DNA from: Desulfovibrio sp.
GTDB lineage: Bacteria; Desulfobacterota; Desulfovibrionia; Desulfovibrionales; Desulfovibrionaceae
Length of the DNA stretch: 5,998 bases
Assembly (NCBI GenBank): GCA_020217165.1
Contig: JAIWOE010000215.1
Coordinates: 1-5,998 of the forward strand
Direction: 5' to 3'
This document shows positions 5,769 to 5,998 of this stretch, one piece after another. The position numbers and the translations under genes are program-made. The notes beneath the pieces are model-generated. The model had not been told where the DNA came from. It saw nothing but the letters and a program-made list of their open reading frames with translations, and searched no databases. The first letter of the stretch is position 1, and each line of letters begins with the position of its first letter.

Positions 5769-5805
5769 CATGCCGCCGCGCACAGGTGGGGAGCACGGCG
5801 GCATG
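5769..5805 (-). promoter_or_regulatory. Perfect 10-bp hairpin in the skp-fabZ spacer
   Basis: CATGCCGCCG (5769-5778) and CGGCGGCATG (5796-5805) form a perfect, very GC-rich stem around a 17-base loop. In the direction of transcription (- strand) a TTTTTT run precedes the stem and only scattered Ts follow it, so it is not a canonical intrinsic terminator. It sits 12 bases after the skp stop codon and 35 bases before fabZ. Inferred roles are protection of the skp mRNA 3' end, partial termination or processing that sets the skp to fabZ ratio. Confidence 0.5.
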
Positions 5806-5817
5806 CAAAAAACAGGG

Positions 5818-5998
5818 CTATTTGGCACCCTTGTTAAGTTCATTCATGATGGCGTCGGTGACGTCGATGCCAGCGGCGGCAAAGGCCACACCCCCCTGGG
5901 AGTCCACCAGGATCAGGGTGTACCGGTTATCCGAGCCGAATTTCTGGATGGCCTTGAAGATGTTTTCCTTGAAAGGCTCCAGCAGGCGGGCTTCTTCT
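5818..5998 (-). CDS. skp: Skp/OmpH-family periplasmic chaperone (C-terminal part)
   Basis: The last 59 codons of a gene that enters from the right edge, ending at the TAG whose complement is at 5818-5820. The visible protein reads EEARLLEPFKENIFKAI, then QKFGSDNRYTLILVDSQGG, VAFAAAGIDVTDAI and a final MNELNKGAK. The pattern is the conserved C-terminal part of the OmpH/Skp family: the end of the long coiled-coil helix, a strand with a Tyr-x-Leu-(I/L)-(L/V)-Asp centre, a Gly-Gly turn and a closing DVTDxI(M/L)xxLN helix. Skp is a trimeric periplasmic holdase that carries unfolded outer-membrane proteins to the BAM complex. The signal peptide and most of the coiled coil are out of view. Its position immediately before fabZ supports the call. 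Confidence 0.87.
   Translation of the reverse strand, partial: EEARLLEPFKENIFKAIQKFGSDNRYTLILVDSQGGVAFAAAGIDVTDAIMNELNKGAK

Noticed and set aside
5734..5808. N-terminal extension of FabZ to an ATG at 5808
   Set aside because: It has no ribosome-binding site, runs through the intergenic hairpin, and adds residues absent from the family; ATG 5733 has a purine-rich site.
1..5998. Search for CRISPR-type repeats, insertion-sequence ends, tRNA genes, attachment sites and defence or toxin-antitoxin genes
   Set aside because: No regularly spaced repeats, transposase-like frames, tRNA cloverleaf or toxin-antitoxin-like small gene pairs were seen; base composition is even across the window.

Overview
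The window is a GC-rich bacterial chromosome segment with tightly packed genes. The gene set suggests a Gram-negative, probably Desulfovibrio-like (Desulfovibrionales) organism. The evidence is an envelope-biogenesis pair (skp and fabZ), a GspE/PilB-type assembly ATPase, a DUF1786-like protein and a PP-loop tRNA-thiolation-type protein with a C-terminal zinc ribbon. The taxonomic assignment is an inference from protein flavour and gene content, not from a marker gene.

Layout, left to right. (1) Positions 1-363, + strand: the 3' end of a TtcA/TtuA-like PP-loop ATPase, cut by the window edge. (2) Positions 364-595: a 232-base intergenic region with a candidate promoter and a leader hairpin. The hairpin loop carries an exact copy of the ribosome-binding sequence used by the next gene. 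(3) Positions 596-4585, + strand: a probable three-gene transcription unit. It holds a GspE/PilB ATPase with an N-terminal MshEN-type (predicted cyclic-di-GMP-binding) module, a family 2 glycosyltransferase with an extra C-terminal Rossmann-like domain, and a DUF1786-like protein with an actin/hexokinase-type phosphate loop. The last two are clearly coupled, since the Shine-Dalgarno sequence of the third overlaps the stop codon of the second. (4) Positions 4586-4696: a convergent intergenic spacer with a compound hairpin. (5) Positions 4697-5998, - strand: an envelope cluster read right to left. It holds the C-terminal part of Skp/OmpH, then FabZ, then a 175-residue protein made of two copies of a winged-helix-like unit.

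Functionally, the right side belongs to outer-membrane biogenesis: periplasmic chaperone, then the beta-hydroxyacyl-ACP dehydratase that balances phospholipid and lipid A precursors. The classical lpxD and lpxA neighbours are absent from their usual places, and a putative regulator follows fabZ instead. The left side joins an ATPase for pilus assembly or type II secretion to a sugar transferase, which could suggest surface-structure assembly. No other pilus or secretion gene is visible, so that link is weak.

I see no CRISPR array, insertion sequence, tRNA, rRNA, integrase or defence gene. The most unusual items are the tandem-duplicated winged-helix protein downstream of fabZ, the near-complete MshEN motif pair in the ATPase, the glycosyltransferase-Rossmann fusion, and the duplicated ribosome-binding sequence displayed in a hairpin loop ahead of the ATPase.
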